This document shows positions 33,501-48,500 of a stretch of DNA of 64,000 bases, one piece after another; the first letter of the stretch is position 1, and each line of letters begins with the position of its first letter. Both the position numbers and the translations under genes were made by a program. The notes under the pieces are model-generated. The model worked only from the letters and a program-made list of their open reading frames with translations. It was not told the DNA's origin and ran no database searches. The stretch comes from Asterias rubens (taxonomy: Eukaryota > Echinodermata > Asteroidea > Forcipulatida > Asteriidae), in NCBI RefSeq assembly GCF_902459465.1, contig NC_047062.1:26157866-26221865 (forward strand). Direction: 5' to 3'.

Positions 33501-36500
33501 GGATATCAAACTTAGCAATCTTCTGGTTGACATACAAACAGAATTGCATGGCACCGGTTCGAGTGGGTACTAGTGATGAGTAATATATCCAAAAATTCAC
33601 TCTCCCGCGAATTTTTTTTATATTTTTCTTTCCAGTGGCTCTTGAAGATGAGCAAGAAGAAACTTTAGAAGAATTATCGGAGAAGCAACGGCATCAGCTG
33701 AAGCATCGAGAGTTATTTCTCTCCCGCCAATTAGAGACACTCCCAGCTACACACATCCGTGGGAAGTGTACTGTGACATTACTGAATGAGACTGAAAGTT
33801 TACTGTCGTATCTCTCCAAAGAGGTGGGTTTTAGCGGCTAAGTTGGGTCCATTATGAAAAGAGTCGAGCAGGTATGCTCGACCATGGAGCTCCTCCATGG
33901 CTCAACCAAGTTTTTCCACCTTTTTAGTTTCCCAACTGTGTTCTTTCCGTGTGATTCTGTTTTTTTTAATTTCCCAACGTTTTTCTTTCCACTTGATTCT
34001 GTTTTTCTGTACTCTGTCCAAAGAAAACTTGAAGCATTCTTTTGCATCAAGCAGAGCCATGAAATTGGGCCGTATTGGCCTATAAATTTCTTTTTAAGAT
34101 TGTATGCTTTGCTTAGATAAGATTGCTAAACTGTTGTGAGCATTCCGAGTAATATTTTTTAGGGGTTTTGAAAAGAAGTGGTTGCTATAAAAAGCCATTG
34201 TAATGATTGAAATGCCTTACCCAAGGGCATAAGTGTCATGACCAGGATTCAAACCTTCACTCCAATGATTGAGCCGTCTGAGCTGGAAGTCTAATACACT
34301 AGACAACTTGAGCACAACATAACGCTGGTTTCTTAGTTGTTTGTATTGGTTCTTAGTTATTTGTATTGGTTCCATTTTTTTCCAGGATGCATTTTTCTAC
34401 TCCTTGGTGTACGATCCACAACAGAAGACCCTCCTTGCTGATAAAGGAGAGATCAGAGTGGGACCTCGATATCAAGCAGAGGCACCAGCCAAACTCGCTG
34501 AAGGTACGCCCCACATCAAGCATGAAGATCTGATTCATTACATGGTCATTTACACCATCAGAGCTGCCCATCCTCCCTAATTCTTCAAAGAGTTTCGTGA
34601 AAACAAACTAATTTTTCCATGTTGTGGTGAACAAATCCCCCCGATTATGACATGTTCCCATACGTCATGAATGTATTATTAATATATCCCTGATTACAAG
34701 ATGTGGACAGCTTTGCAGTATATAGCCCTCTCACACAACGATGGTATTACACCAGATGACAAATTCAGATTAGTTAGCAATAGTAACACATAGTTTGCAG
34801 TTTTTGTGTACAGCGCATATATCCTAGTATCTGGATCAAGGTTCTTTACAATATTATTATCCCTGTTCATCAGGCATACTTAGATTGTTCATCAAACAAG
34901 CATACAGCACTGAGCTGCTTAAATTAGTGCTAAGGGATTAGTCCAACCATAAAGCAAGCAGAATACTATATCTGCCTTCACAGGTACCCATAACATGGGT
35001 TATGAGAAGTACCTATGATCAAGTGCCTTGCTGAAGGACACAAGTGCCATGACCGGAATCAAACCCACAGTCTGATAAATCAGCCACCAGAACTTGGGTC
35101 CAATGCCACCAGAACTTGGGTCCAATGCTCGGCCACAACATTCCACAAAAAGGAGGATCTTGAGGACTTTCTTGAAACAAGCAAAAAGGATCACCTCATT
35201 TTATTAAATTTTCAAAAGTCGGTTGCAAGGTTCATGTACATGTATAGCAAAAATTGAAAGCTAGACGATGAAAACAAATTAACTCTTTTGAAAATCATTC
35301 ATTTATTATGATTGATGTTTTTTTTGTGGAAGGTGAAGAATATGAACGAGATTTAGCCAAACTGGAAACTAAAGTATGGAGTTCGGATCATGAACTACAA
35401 GATCGTCAAATCGATCAGTTTCTTATACTAGCAAGGTATGTACTGATTGATTAAGGGAAATGGGTTTAATGAAATATGTTTATTTGTATACAAGTGTAGT
35501 TCTGGAGTCACTCACAGTACATTGACCGCAGGTTTCTGAAGTCAGATTTTCAGAATGATTCTGTTATATGCTACTAAATAATATCAAAGTCTTATATAGC
35601 GCACGTATCTACCAAACAAGGTACTCAAGGCGCTGAGTATATACAAACTTTCAGAAAGATAGGTTATTGCAATGATGAATTTTGAGACCCAATTATTTAG
35701 CACCTTAGTAGAGTTTACAAGGTGCTACGGCGCATTAAGCAGCCACAACCAGGAACACCGGGGCGAACCCCTTCTCTTTTCGATAAGTGCACTGGGTTCT
35801 GTTACATGCGTTACACAACATGATCAACGGGACCAATGGCTTTACGTCCCATCCAAAGGACGAAGCAATGGTTAAGTGTCTTGCTCAAGGACACAGTGTC
35901 ACGGCTGGGGATTTGAACCCACACTCTGCTGATCAGAAACACCAGAGTTTGAATTCGTTGCTCTTAACCGCTCGGCCACGACACTTCCACGTGGGTAGCT
36001 CGCAAGGCCAAAATGTTAATGTTCTCCAGTGCACTTATCAAAAAGAGAAGGGGTTAGCCCCTGTGTTCCTGGTTTGATTGGCAGCATATTGCCCCACAGC
36101 ACCTTGTAAACCACACTGTACATGTTGCTATGTATGTAAAAGGAGTACATCTCATATTTAAAAACGTAGTTTTACATGTACATACTTTGCAGGAAAATAC
36201 TAAGGGAATCAATGTGTGGTGAATAGGTTTTCAACTAGTGGTTTCATCCCAACGAGGCCTGGTTCTTGATAATTTTACAGAGACGAAGTCGAGGTAAATT
36301 ATCAAGAACCAGGCCTCGGCGGGTTTAAACCACTAGTTGAAAACCGATTCAACACACTTTGATTCCCATTCATTAATACCTTTTTGGTCAAAAACATAAT
36401 CACTTGTTGGTCATAAAGTAAAATAAATGCAAAAACTATAATTGTTAAATGATTTCTTTCAACACAACACCCCTCCAGCTATGAATTGGTAGAGCCCTCC

Positions 36501-39500
36501 GCTGCCCTTGCGTAAACACCTCCTTATAAGGGAATGCTGTGGGCGTCGCACATATCGCGTGATGTGGCACAACTGTTTCAGCCGTTGCACTAGACCAATA
36601 GGAATGAAGAAACTGTCTTATAAGAACAGGTGCTAGGTCGCGTGTCACGTCCATGTATTAACACTTTTTACCGATCATTAACAAAAGGTTTATGCACACC
36701 CACGTGACATGCTCTCCACCAATAGGAGTAGAGAAACTGTCTGGGGTATTTATGAATGTATGTTAAAGTGCTTTGAGCGTCACTGGGTGACAGATATACG
36801 CTCTTTGTAAGAAGCCACTATTATTCTTATTATTCCTTTGGAAAAGGCGTTCTATAAATACGATAATTATTATTATTATTATATTATTATTATTTGGTAC
36901 ACCACTGTTTTCGCTCTAGTTGGAAGCCAAGCTTTCTGATGGTGGTGTCCTCAGTCATATTCTTGTTTTGCATGGACAATGCTTCCTACACCATGCTTTG
37001 TAAGAGTTTTAACTCTTGAGACATCTTGCGTGCTGTTTTTATCTTAGATGGCACCCCCGAACAAAGATATTGACAAAATAGGAACACCGCCAACATAGGG
37101 CTAGATAGCTCAGTTGGTAGAGCGCCGGCACGTTAATCCGGAGGTCGTTGGTTCCAATTCCACTCTAGTCAATTCTTTGTTCAACCCCCCAAATCTGGTT
37201 TTATTTTTTTTTTCTTCTTTTATGCAAGTCGCCAGACACACAAGGCCTAAAGGCCACTTCAAGGTGTGGGCTGCAATTATTTTTGTCAAGAGGCCTATGC
37301 CACCTACTACTAGGGCTGAAACAGGGTTACACTTTTACAGTCCATACGGATGTAGGCTTGGGTATCATCAGTCCAAAGCCTGGCCGGTAGAGCAGAAAGC
37401 ACTACCTCCCCAATTTAACTGAAAATAAAATGATTGAATTGATTGACTCTCCAGGTCAGTGGGTACATTTGGCCGAGCTCTTGACTGTAGCAGCTCAGTA
37501 CGTCAACCCAGTCTTCATATGAGTGCTGCTGCAGCCTCTAGAGATATAACACTGGTAAGATTGTTTGTAGTTTTTACTGGATATTTGGATTAAAGGCACT
37601 GTGATTGTATGCTCTGATGGTCTCTTGAAGTACTGCTCGGAACCTTGAGTCGTTAAACACTGGTTCTTTCCAGAACCACCACTACTCAAAAGAGATATCA
37701 ACATGATGTTACAGCAAACCTATCTTAGTTATACTTCACCATGCAAAGTTTAAAATCCTACTAACAAAAAAGAAGTTTAGTCAGAAAAACAAGATGTTTG
37801 GTAAAACAGTTCTTCAAAATATATGCAAACTGTTAAGAAATCTTATGGACTATGCGAATGTTGGGTTACACCAGTTCGATCAGTGAGTGGAAACAAAAGT
37901 CAAAGGAAAGTCCAGGGTATACGAACAATTAATACATTAAAGCTATTATTTGTTAAGATAAAGCTATAATAATAGTAAACGTACAGGTACAACAAAGTAT
38001 TAAAACACTTTTGAGGGAGTGTTGGCTCTAAAATACTCTGCTCATCTTCAGGAGAAAGTTCGAATGCCAGTGGTTAAGCTGCTTAAAGGAACATGTTGCC
38101 TTGGAACCGTTTGTTATGAAATACATTATGGTTAGAAAGATATTTTAAAAGTAGAATATAATAAGCCACACAAGTATCACTCGAAATTGCCCGGTTTTCC
38201 TTTTACGTCGCAAACTAACACGGTCGGCCATTTTGTGGTGTCAAAATTTTGACTCCGCAAAATGGCCGACTGTGTTTCTGCTGGAGGGTTACCTTCGGTA
38301 GTGGTGACAAGAAGGCGTTGATTAAGAACATGATGTTTTGTTGAACCCTACCAATGGTTGTACCTGCAAGTTTACTATTATTCATTCTCCTTATTTACAC
38401 CATGCAAAGCTTGAAACATCACTTACTATTATTTGTTATTATAGTTCCATGCGATGGACATGCTGCATTACCAGGGTTATGACATTACTAAGGCTGTATC
38501 AGCCCTAGTACCAGCAGGAGGACCCGTTATATGCCATGATCAACTAGAGGAGTGGTCTGCCTCTGAAGCCAACCTCTTTGAAGAAGCGCTGGAGAAATAC
38601 GGGAAAGACTTCAATGACATCAGACAAGATTTTGTAAGTGAAGTAACCAGTAATTGATATTCTTTAGTTGGTCATAATTGGTTTTTCTTATTTATATTTT
38701 TCTCAGGGTTATTTTAAAAGTGCTGTTCTCAGTCTGTTTTGAAGATTGCCAAGATTTAAAGTTAATCAATTAATTAATTAATTATGGCTTCTTATGCTCA
38801 TATCCATCACTCATTGATGCTCAAGGCACTTCAACATTCAGTTTTTTCCTGCAAGGTATGTTGGACTACGTTTGAAGTACGAGACCTACTCCTTTTACAT
38901 AGCACCATGTAATGGTTTACAAGGTGTTGTGGCACAATATGCTGTCGATCAAACCAGGATTACCGGGGGGAACCACTTCTCTTTTTGATTAGTCCACTAG
39001 GTTCTTTTACATGCGTTACACAACACACGGGACAAATGGCGTTACGTAGAAACACCAGAGCTTGAGTCTGGTGCTCTTATCCACTCGGCCGCGACACGCC
39101 ACAGTTAATGTTCTATTTCGTTTAAAATCTGTTATTCTGCACAGCTTCCATGGAAAACTTTAAAGAGCATTGTAGAGTATTATTACATGTGGAAGACAAC
39201 GGATCGCTACGTCCAACAGAAACGTCTCAAGGCTGCTGAGGCTGAGAGCAAACTCAAACAAGTCTACATACCCAACTAGTGAGTATATTAATCAAGTATT
39301 AACTGACTCAACCCTCACACTGTCTGACCATTCAACATGGTTTTGAATGATAGATGCTCTATGCCAGCCTTCAATATGAGATGTGGTCAATGCATTCACA
39401 CAGAACACAGTCAACCCTCCTACTGTCTGTTCATTCAACATGGCTTCTCCAGAAGACGATCAGAGCATACTGATCGGAACGTCAAGTTAATCCAACGGTT

Positions 39501-42500
39501 CTTTTCAGAACCACCCCAACTCAATTAGAGATTGTTATTACATGGTGTTACCGCAAACTCTTCTATATCTTATTTCCACCATGCAAAGTTTCAAATCCTA
39601 CTTATGGTTTTGAATGATAGATGCACTATGCCAGCCTACAATACGAGATGTGGTCAGTGCATTCACACAGAACACAGTCAACCCTCCTACTGTCTGTTCA
39701 TTCAACATGGTTTTGAATGATAGATGCACTATGCCAGCCTACAATATATGAGATGTGGTCAGTGCATTCACACAGAACACAGTCAACCCTCCTACTGTCT
39801 GTTTATTTCAACATGGTTTTGAATGATAGAGGCACTATGCCAGCCTGCAATTAATAACATATAGTGAATGCATCTTGACAGTACACAATTAACCCGCCTA
39901 CTGTCTGACTATTCAACATGGTTTCAAATGATTGAAGCACCGTTCAAGCCTGCAATATGATAGCATGTAGTGAATACATCTCAACTGTACACAGTTAACC
40001 CCTACTGTCTGTCCATTCAATATCTTCCACTGTGGTTTTAAATGATAGAAAAACTATTCCAGAGTTGTGATATGATATCATGTGATGAATGCATTGAATA
40101 CCATGTGTATAGTACACAGTCGAGCTTCCTACTGTGGAGCGTTCAAAGTCATCCACAGGTTTGGAGTGATACAATGCCTTATGTCAGCCTGCACTATGTT
40201 ATCATGTTAAAGGATTTCGCTACTTTTTGTAACACAAAACACAATGTCCACAGATTAACCTTACACTGTTTTAAGATAATGATAGACGAAAGCTTACCTT
40301 AGAATATTACCTGCTGAGGTGCTAATAGTTTTTTAGAAATTATTAAAAACAATGTCACGAAAATACGTTTGAAATAATTTTCTTCTCGTGAGACGAAAAT
40401 TATTTGCGTGACTTGTTTTACTCATTTCTCAAAAGCTACATCAAGTAGTATTTAAAGGCAGTGGACACTATTGGTAATTGTTAAAGACTAGCCTTCACAG
40501 TTGGTGTATCTCAACGTATGCATAAAATAACAAACTTGTGAAAATTTGAGCTCAGTCGGTTATCGAACTTGCGAGATAATAATGAAAGAAAAAAACACCC
40601 TTGTCACACAAAGTTGTGTGCGTTTAGATGGTTGATTTTGAGACCTCAAGTTCCAAATCTGAGGTCTCAAAATCAAATTTGTGGAAAATTACTTGTTTCT
40701 CGAAAACTATGGCACTTCAGAGGGAGCCGTTTCTCACAATGTTTTATACCATCAACCTCTCCCCAATTACTCGTCACCAAGAAAGGTTTTATGCTAATCA
40801 TTATTTTGAGTAATTACCAATAGTGTCTACTGCCTTTAAAGGGAAGCTTTCTACCATCATTGTCTTCAAATTGTGTAAGTTGAATGTAAATCTGCGGACA
40901 TTGTGTTTTGTGTTAGACAATAAGTACCCAGACCCTTTAATGCATACTTACACAGATCATCCCAAACCTTATTGTTATGTTCTGGTTTTCTTCTCTTGTT
41001 TCTGCTTCTTCTTTCTCGATGAACCTCCTCTGCAAGATTGTCGTAGAGACTTGAAACTTGCCATGTACTTTAACCCTTAATTTTTGTTTGATTTTTTCTA
41101 CAGTAACAAGCCAAACCCCAATCAGATTCCAAGCAAGCCAAGCGTCAACTTGCCAGGCCAGATTGGTGCCCCCGGAACACCAGGTGTACCACCAGCAATC
41201 TCACCTGGCAGTAGGGCATGTGAAAGCTGCTACGGTATTACACAGTCTTCACTTTTTATAATAATAGTTAATAATAATTCTGGCTTCTTATACATGTATA
41301 GCGCACATGTCTGTCACTCAGTGACGCTCCTGGCGCTGTAACATACAGTTTTTCCTGCAAGATGTGGAACTATGTTTTGAATTATGAGACCCAATCCTTA
41401 GATAGCACCATGTAAGAACTTAATGTATTACTGCTATTGTTTGAATTGTTTGTATTGTCTTATTGCCCACACAGCGAGCTCTTCCTACCAGTGGTATTCT
41501 TGGGGACCAGCCAACATGCAGTGTAGACTCTGTGCTACCTGCTGGATCTACTGGAAGAAGTGTGGTGGCCTCAAGATGCCAACCAGACTCGGTAAGTTTA
41601 GATATTGCCATTAATCAACAGATGTGGTTTCCTAAAGATCTCAAAAGTTAGATTTTATTCTTTATCCCCGAACCAAATATCCATCTATTACATTTGATAA
41701 TTGTACGATTTTGTAACAGATGGAGATCGTCCTGGCCCATTGCGCAACCGTCCAGAGCGCCCTCAGGGTATGACTTTTGGCCTTCACCGTCCATTCCGCT
41801 GCACCATCAGTGGGTGTGGCAAGGTAAGAGATGTCCCTCTCAACCCCTCTCCCTGCCCCCGCCCTACCCACCCCTGCACAGAAATAAAAATGTGAAGTAG
41901 AAACTTGTTCTGCATAACAGCCAAATGAAATAGGATCAAGATCATGTTTGATAGACTTGTGTAAATGCAAAAAGTCACAATACAATACAAAATCTTGTAA
42001 AACAGACTTCCATTTGACACTATACAAATGTTGGGGTTTTTGTTCACTCTATATTTATTTACAGGAACGTGAGTCCTCCATTTTGAAAACGGAATTTTTT
42101 GCCCTAAAAAAAGAAATTCCATATAACAGACAAAACCATATACATGTAATAACACCCCAGATTGCAGAGTAGGGCTTTTAAAATCAAAGATAAATGTTAA
42201 TAATTGGGCTTCATGCTCGCAAGTTTGGGCTTGCATGCTTTCGCGCTTTGCGCTTTTTTTCACATCACTCTATCACATCCCTGTATTTAGGGTGTATGTA
42301 CAAGCCAAACAAACTGAATTAGGTTTTTGCATCGAGACTTCTTTGTTTGGGATGGGAAGTTGTGACAAAATCAAAATATAGTATACAAATAAGAGAGGAC
42401 CCCCTTCTCTTTTCGATAAGTGCACTGGGTTCTTTTACCAACGGCTTTACATTCCAGGACGAAGCAATGGTTAAGTGTCTTGCTAATAAGGACACAAGTG

Positions 42501-45500
42501 TCACGGTTGGGCATTAATCTAAACAAAATGTACAAGATTGTATTCTGGCATCCAATATGAGGTTGTTTGTTTTTATGTTTTACATTGGTGAGGTCTAGCA
42601 TACAAAAGTGAAAATGGAATGGACAAAAAAGCTTGTTGAATAGTACCAAAATGCATGGTTTATGATGTAGGCCATGTAATGGTTCGATTATTGAATGCCA
42701 TGTCACCTACAATCCTTCATTCAAATGATGAGGATCTAGTTGGTTGTTATCATAGAGCTATATATATTGACTAGAGCGCTAACACCCCGTTATACACGCA
42801 CTAAGGTTTTGAAGCCGTGTGGGCGCATCCATGTTTATGTACAAACCAATACAAAAGCTTGAAATTTTGTACGGCAATTGTACGGCTATTTGCATGATGG
42901 TGCGTTTGTTCTTTTTTATGTGTCATCGAAGCAAAACATTCAGCAAATGTGAACGCACAATCTGCTGATGAGCGTACAAAACTGCGAGCATCATGGCGCG
43001 TATACTTTTTTTAGAACGTCAATCACTGAGTCGAAGTTACGGTTTTCGTAGCGCGGACGTGCGCGAATGGGCAGTCGCGTACGAAAGCGCACACGCCGAA
43101 TGTAACAAATCGCGGCAATGTGTGTTCTCTTAAAATTAAAATCATTCAGAACTCACGCAACACATCAAACATGTCTGTGCTCAGGGTGGCTTCAAAACGC
43201 AGAGCAAGTTAGCGCTCTAGTCAATATATATAGCTCTATGGTTGTTATATAAACTAGTTTAAACTTTGTACACCATATATATACAACTGATGAATCATAT
43301 TGATAAAGAAATGTATGTTTTGCCATTTGCCAGGAGTTCAAGCTAAAGGCACACTTAGCCCGCCACTGCCAGACAGTCCATGGGTTGACCATCCGTACCA
43401 GCAACCCTCGGGCCTTAGGATTGAAGACTCGCCAGGCCTTCTACCTGTTCACCACCCCGCTAACCAGGCTCTCCCGTAGTGTCTGCCCAACGGTCCTCAA
43501 CATTCGCCATGCTTCTAGGAATCCGTTTGATCCAATCAACATAGCGGCCATCAAGCAGGCCTGTAAGTCAAGCATAGTGGGTCAATACGTCAATCACTCC
43601 CCCCCGATACCATAGCCATCTGAAATCACCTACAGACATTCCCTGCTGAAATCACCTACAGACATTCCCTGCTGAAATCACCTACAGACATTCCCTGCTG
43701 AAATCACCTATAGACATTCCCTGCTGAAATCACCTACAGACATTCCCTGCTGAAATCACCTACAGACATTCCCTGTTTCCCTTCCACTACATGCTGCAGA
43801 ATTGTACCACCTGTCTCCACCCCCTTCCCCCTACCTGTACATCAACATGTGCATGTATGCGTTTTGTACTTTAGATTTCCCCATATTTGTTTGGGTTTTT
43901 TGTTGTTGTAAGCTTTTTGGGAGGGCTTATTTTATTTTATTTGTTCTCGCTTATAAGGTTGGGTAGGATGAGAGATTGCGTAGCTGACTTCAGTCCTTTC
44001 TATTCAGTGCTAAAGGTGGTTATCTAGAGTAAACCCAGTAAACCCTTTCTTTCTGTCTTTTGTTGTGCACAGGTCAAATGTTTCTTCCAGAGGGTGAGGG
44101 TAAGGTGAAGAAGTTCAGGAAGCGTAATTGGCCCAAGGTGGACGTTGTGGTGACCAAGCTCCAAGGAATGATGGAAGCTGCCAAGAAGAGTGGAAGAGGT
44201 AGTTCATAGACTCTGCAAGTCTCTTATGCATTCAAACTGTTTTCTTTCCTTCACCGGGGATTGCAATGTACCTGATCCTATTGTGGAACCTTAATCTGAA
44301 TTGTTAATAATAAAAAAATCTTATATAGCGATATATAGTACACCCATGGGGCATATCAAAGCGCTATGAGTTTTGACCTGCAAGGTATGTGGAGCTATGT
44401 TATTGAACTATGAGACCTGTTTCTTTATAGGACCATGTAATGGTTTACAAGTTGCTGTGGCGCGATATGATGCCAATCAAACCTCAGGATTACCATTGAT
44501 AAGTGCATTGGGCTCTCTTTCGGCATTACACAACACACAGTACCTACGGCTGTGCATCCCATACAAAGGACACAGCAATAATGGTTAAGTGTCTTGCTTA
44601 TGGACACGAGTGTCATGACTTTTACTCGAACCTACACTAACACCAGAGTTTGGGTTGTGTTTTTATCTGCCCGGCCACGACGCACCATGTTCACAGCATA
44701 TTCCACACTGGGTAGATTGATGTCACTGTTTGTCTGGCATTCATGTTTTCAATCAATCAAAGGTCATTACAGAGCGCCAAAATGTTTTGCTTAGATAATG
44801 AGAAACTATAAATAAATAGTAAACTTGCGGGTTCAACCATTTGTAAATCTCTTAGGGTGAGTGTTGGCTCTGAAAAGAGCCGGTTTGGTCTTGACGTTTT
44901 TCGAATTGTATACTCTGCTCGTCTTGCATAGAGTTTGAAAAGAACAGCCTTCAAAACAAAGGGACTCTCTAATGTATGGGGTTTTTTTCTTTCTAGACTT
45001 GTACGAGGGGCGTGGACTGAGTACCATGGGGTCGGCCAGCCAGCAGGCTATATGGGCCAAGGGCAATCGCTCTGATTTCAAGGATGCTTCCACAATCAGT
45101 ACCATCTCACCAACCATGATGAGAAAGAGGGGATACGAGCACAGCTCTTCTTCAGATGGTAAGGAAACTATACATCTTTCATTAGATTTGCTGTAGCACC
45201 ATGTGAAAATCTCTGTTGAGTGGTGTTGGTTCTGAACAGAACAGGTGGTTGAAAACTCAACGCTTCAATCAGTGAAGACGATCAAAGCATACTGATCAAA
45301 ACGTTGAGTTGTCAACCACTGGTTCTTTTAGAACCAGCACTACTCAAAAGGGCACCCTGTGAGGAAATTGTAAATTTCTACTGGGGCGTTTCAAGGGCAC
45401 CAAGGCAATGACCAGTGGGGCATAGAGACAATCGCTTCATTGCCTCTGTGGAGTATCAGGTCTGCATTATACTCGGGGATTAATCCAAAACTAAAGCTGT

Positions 45501-48500
45501 CTCATTACTCTTGTGCTCCAAATGTTTACACCTGGGTTAAGAGAAGCAAATTATGGTTAAGTGCTTGCTCAAGGAGTGACAGGTGTCCTGACCAGGAATC
45601 AAACCCACACTCTGACGACTCTGCCATCAGGACAAACCTCTCGACCATAACACGCAAAGAATAAATCCCTATAATTTGATTACTCAAAAACTTCTCAAAA
45701 ACTGTTCAATATTTCAGGTTACGACTCTTTTAACTTGTTATAAGTATTTTCTTGTACACTTTTTTATGGAGACCTTTTTTCTGCATTCAGGACAACTTTT
45801 TTGTAAATTGATTTCATCCGTTTGTTTAACTTCAGCACCAGCCAACAAGAGAATGCAACTTGCTCCTCAGCGCCATGTTCCAAAGAAAGGTATTGTCGCC
45901 ACTCTGATCATTTAATTCTATCATCTAATAAGCGTGCCTGATACTTTTATCTGAATTAAGACTTTTTGTCCGTGCTTGGTGAATTTTTTTCTTTTTTTTT
46001 CTTCAGATGTAAGAGATCATGATCTTTGCTCTACTCGAGTACTCAGGGTTTTGTTCCCTTAACTCCTTGAAATATTAACATCGGGTCACAATTTCATAGA
46101 GCTGCTTAAGCACCAAAGTAGCTAAGCGTAACAAAACTACGCTTACCAGAATAAGGTTACCAGCCAAACTACCATCTCAAGAGTACAATTTGTGACTGGT
46201 ATCCTGATCATTTTTGCTTAGCAGAAAATTGTTAAAAAATATTTTGTGCTTAAGTAGCTCTATGACATTTGGCCCAGGGGTTCCCAAAATTTGGAAATGC
46301 CATCGTTTTAACGTGCCTTCCAAAATTTCAAATTCCTAGCCGTGGTAAACTGTCCAACCAACATGAGAAATATTCATGAGTTTTGGCTTTTAAAGAAAGT
46401 AGCTTTTCTGGGTTCGGTATGGTGAACAAAATTGTCTTTAAACTAAAATGTTGAGAAATTATTTTTAATCATTTAGAAGTAATCATTACACATTCTATAA
46501 AACTAACAATTATCAGATAAGTTCCCCCCCTTCTGCCAAAGCCCTGCTTAATAAAGATCTCATCCTAAAAGTCAAAATTTCTTTTTGATTCAGGTGAACA
46601 TTTAGAAGACGGCGGTAGTGGAGACGCTAGTGCACAGGTAGGTCATCAAAATAATGCTCTGCACTTAAAGGAACATTACAGAATTGGTTTTCGCTAACAA
46701 AACAGCTGGCAGTGTAAGCACTTTATACAATATACGTGTACATAAACTGACAAACCTGTTGAAGTTTATGATCGATCGACCATCTGGGTCACAAGAAAAT
46801 AGTGAACAATTTATTGCACATTTTGCATGATATCAGTTTTAAACAAATGAAAACAGAATGCTCACTGAGCGATGAACTCCAAACGGGAAATTGGTTTTAT
46901 TTATTTCTCATCAAATACGACATTTCAGACAGACATATTTTAAGGGATGTTGTCTATGATCATCATCATTAGACCGTGTAATTTTTATGTAAATCTGTGA
47001 TCTTCTTACCAATTCTGTAATGTTCCTTTAATTTCATATGGTAAACAACCAGAAAATAATCTATATACATGCCTTGACCTTCCCTCTTGAAGGGGCAGTC
47101 AATATTCTTGTGGCAATGGCCACTGTATGAGGAAAATGTAAATTTGTATTGGAACTTTGGATGGGGCACAGTGCACTACAGCTATTGCCATGGGTTATTT
47201 CGAGACCTGTGTATATAATGCTGTACATCATCCAATAATCACCCATATTGGACGGGCCTATCCATTATTACATTTTGGAGTGCGTGGCAGTAAACACCAG
47301 CGTTTGGCTGACACATGACATGTATTCCTTCAATCAAATGAGAAAGATGTGTGTGTCTAGTGTTCTAAACCTCTTGTTTGTGTTTCTCTATTCCTATTGG
47401 TGGAGAGCGCATCACGTGGGGGTGTTTAAACAGTTGATAAAGACCAGCTAGAGTGGTTTAAAACCAGTCAGTGATAAAAATGGCCCCGTGAAAAGGGATA
47501 CATTTCGGCTTATGTTTTCTCACTTTAACAGTGACGTCATAACGTTCGTCTTTGCACTTTATTTTCTACAAAAGAAGCTTGTTTTTCCCCGAAAGTGGGT
47601 GGGTTCTGAAGATTGGGGAAATTTATAAATTTTGAAATTGATGACATCACCGATGAAGAAATGTTGCTGCTACAGGATATGGAGAGCAGAGAGCCGGAAA
47701 GCGGAGAAATAAATGAAAGTGACGAAGAAAAATGTGCTCCTGGGGGAGGCAGGTTTGACCATCTAACTGAAGCAGAACTTTCAACATTGGAAGAAGAAAA
47801 GTACGAAAAGGGAACGTCATACGTAACTGGGTGGGGTGTGAGAATCCTACAAGGTAAATATATAAAAATCTGAACTGTTGTCCTTTTGTATTGTACATAA
47901 TTATGAGCAATTGCAGTTTACTATAAAGATGTAAGTCACCAAGATCGCCTAACCATTCTTCAACTTCCCTCCATTGTTCACCATGTTGACAATTAAACTT
48001 TGAAAATTGGATTTACCCACACTAACTCTTTTAAACATTCCGCTTTTAATTACTTTCCTTATATTTGGAATACCTTGCCCTCCACCTTAAAGACAGTGGA
48101 CACTATTGGAAATTGTCGAAGACCAGTCTTCTCACTTGGTGTATCTCAACATATGCATAAAATATAAACCTGTGAAAATTTGAGCTCAATCGGTCAATGA
48201 AAGAAAAAACACCCTTGTCACACCGAGTTGTGTGCTTTCAGATGCTTGATATTGAGACCTCAAATTCTAAATCTGAGGTCTCAAAATCAAATTCGTGGAA
48301 AATTACTTCTTTCTCGAAAAGTACTCCACTTCAGAGGGAGCCGTTTCTCACAATGTTTTATACTATCAACCTCTCCCCATTGATCGCTACAAAGTAAGGT
48401 TTTATGCTTATAATTATTTTGAGTAACTACCAATAGTGTCCACTGCCTTTAAGAGAGCAGGGTACTAACTCAGCCGGCTACAAAGCAATCATCCACAATC

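Noticed and set aside
37099..37170. Possible tRNA-Asn gene
   Set aside because: T stem mismatches, C at loop position 33, and a shared downstream SINE body make it a SINE head.
41784..42263. 159-codon minus-strand frame overlapping MTA exon 12
   Set aside because: Runs antisense through a confirmed exon and its intron; no domain.
43621..43776. CRISPR-like array
   Set aside because: Units are contiguous with no spacers and the genome is eukaryotic; a minisatellite.
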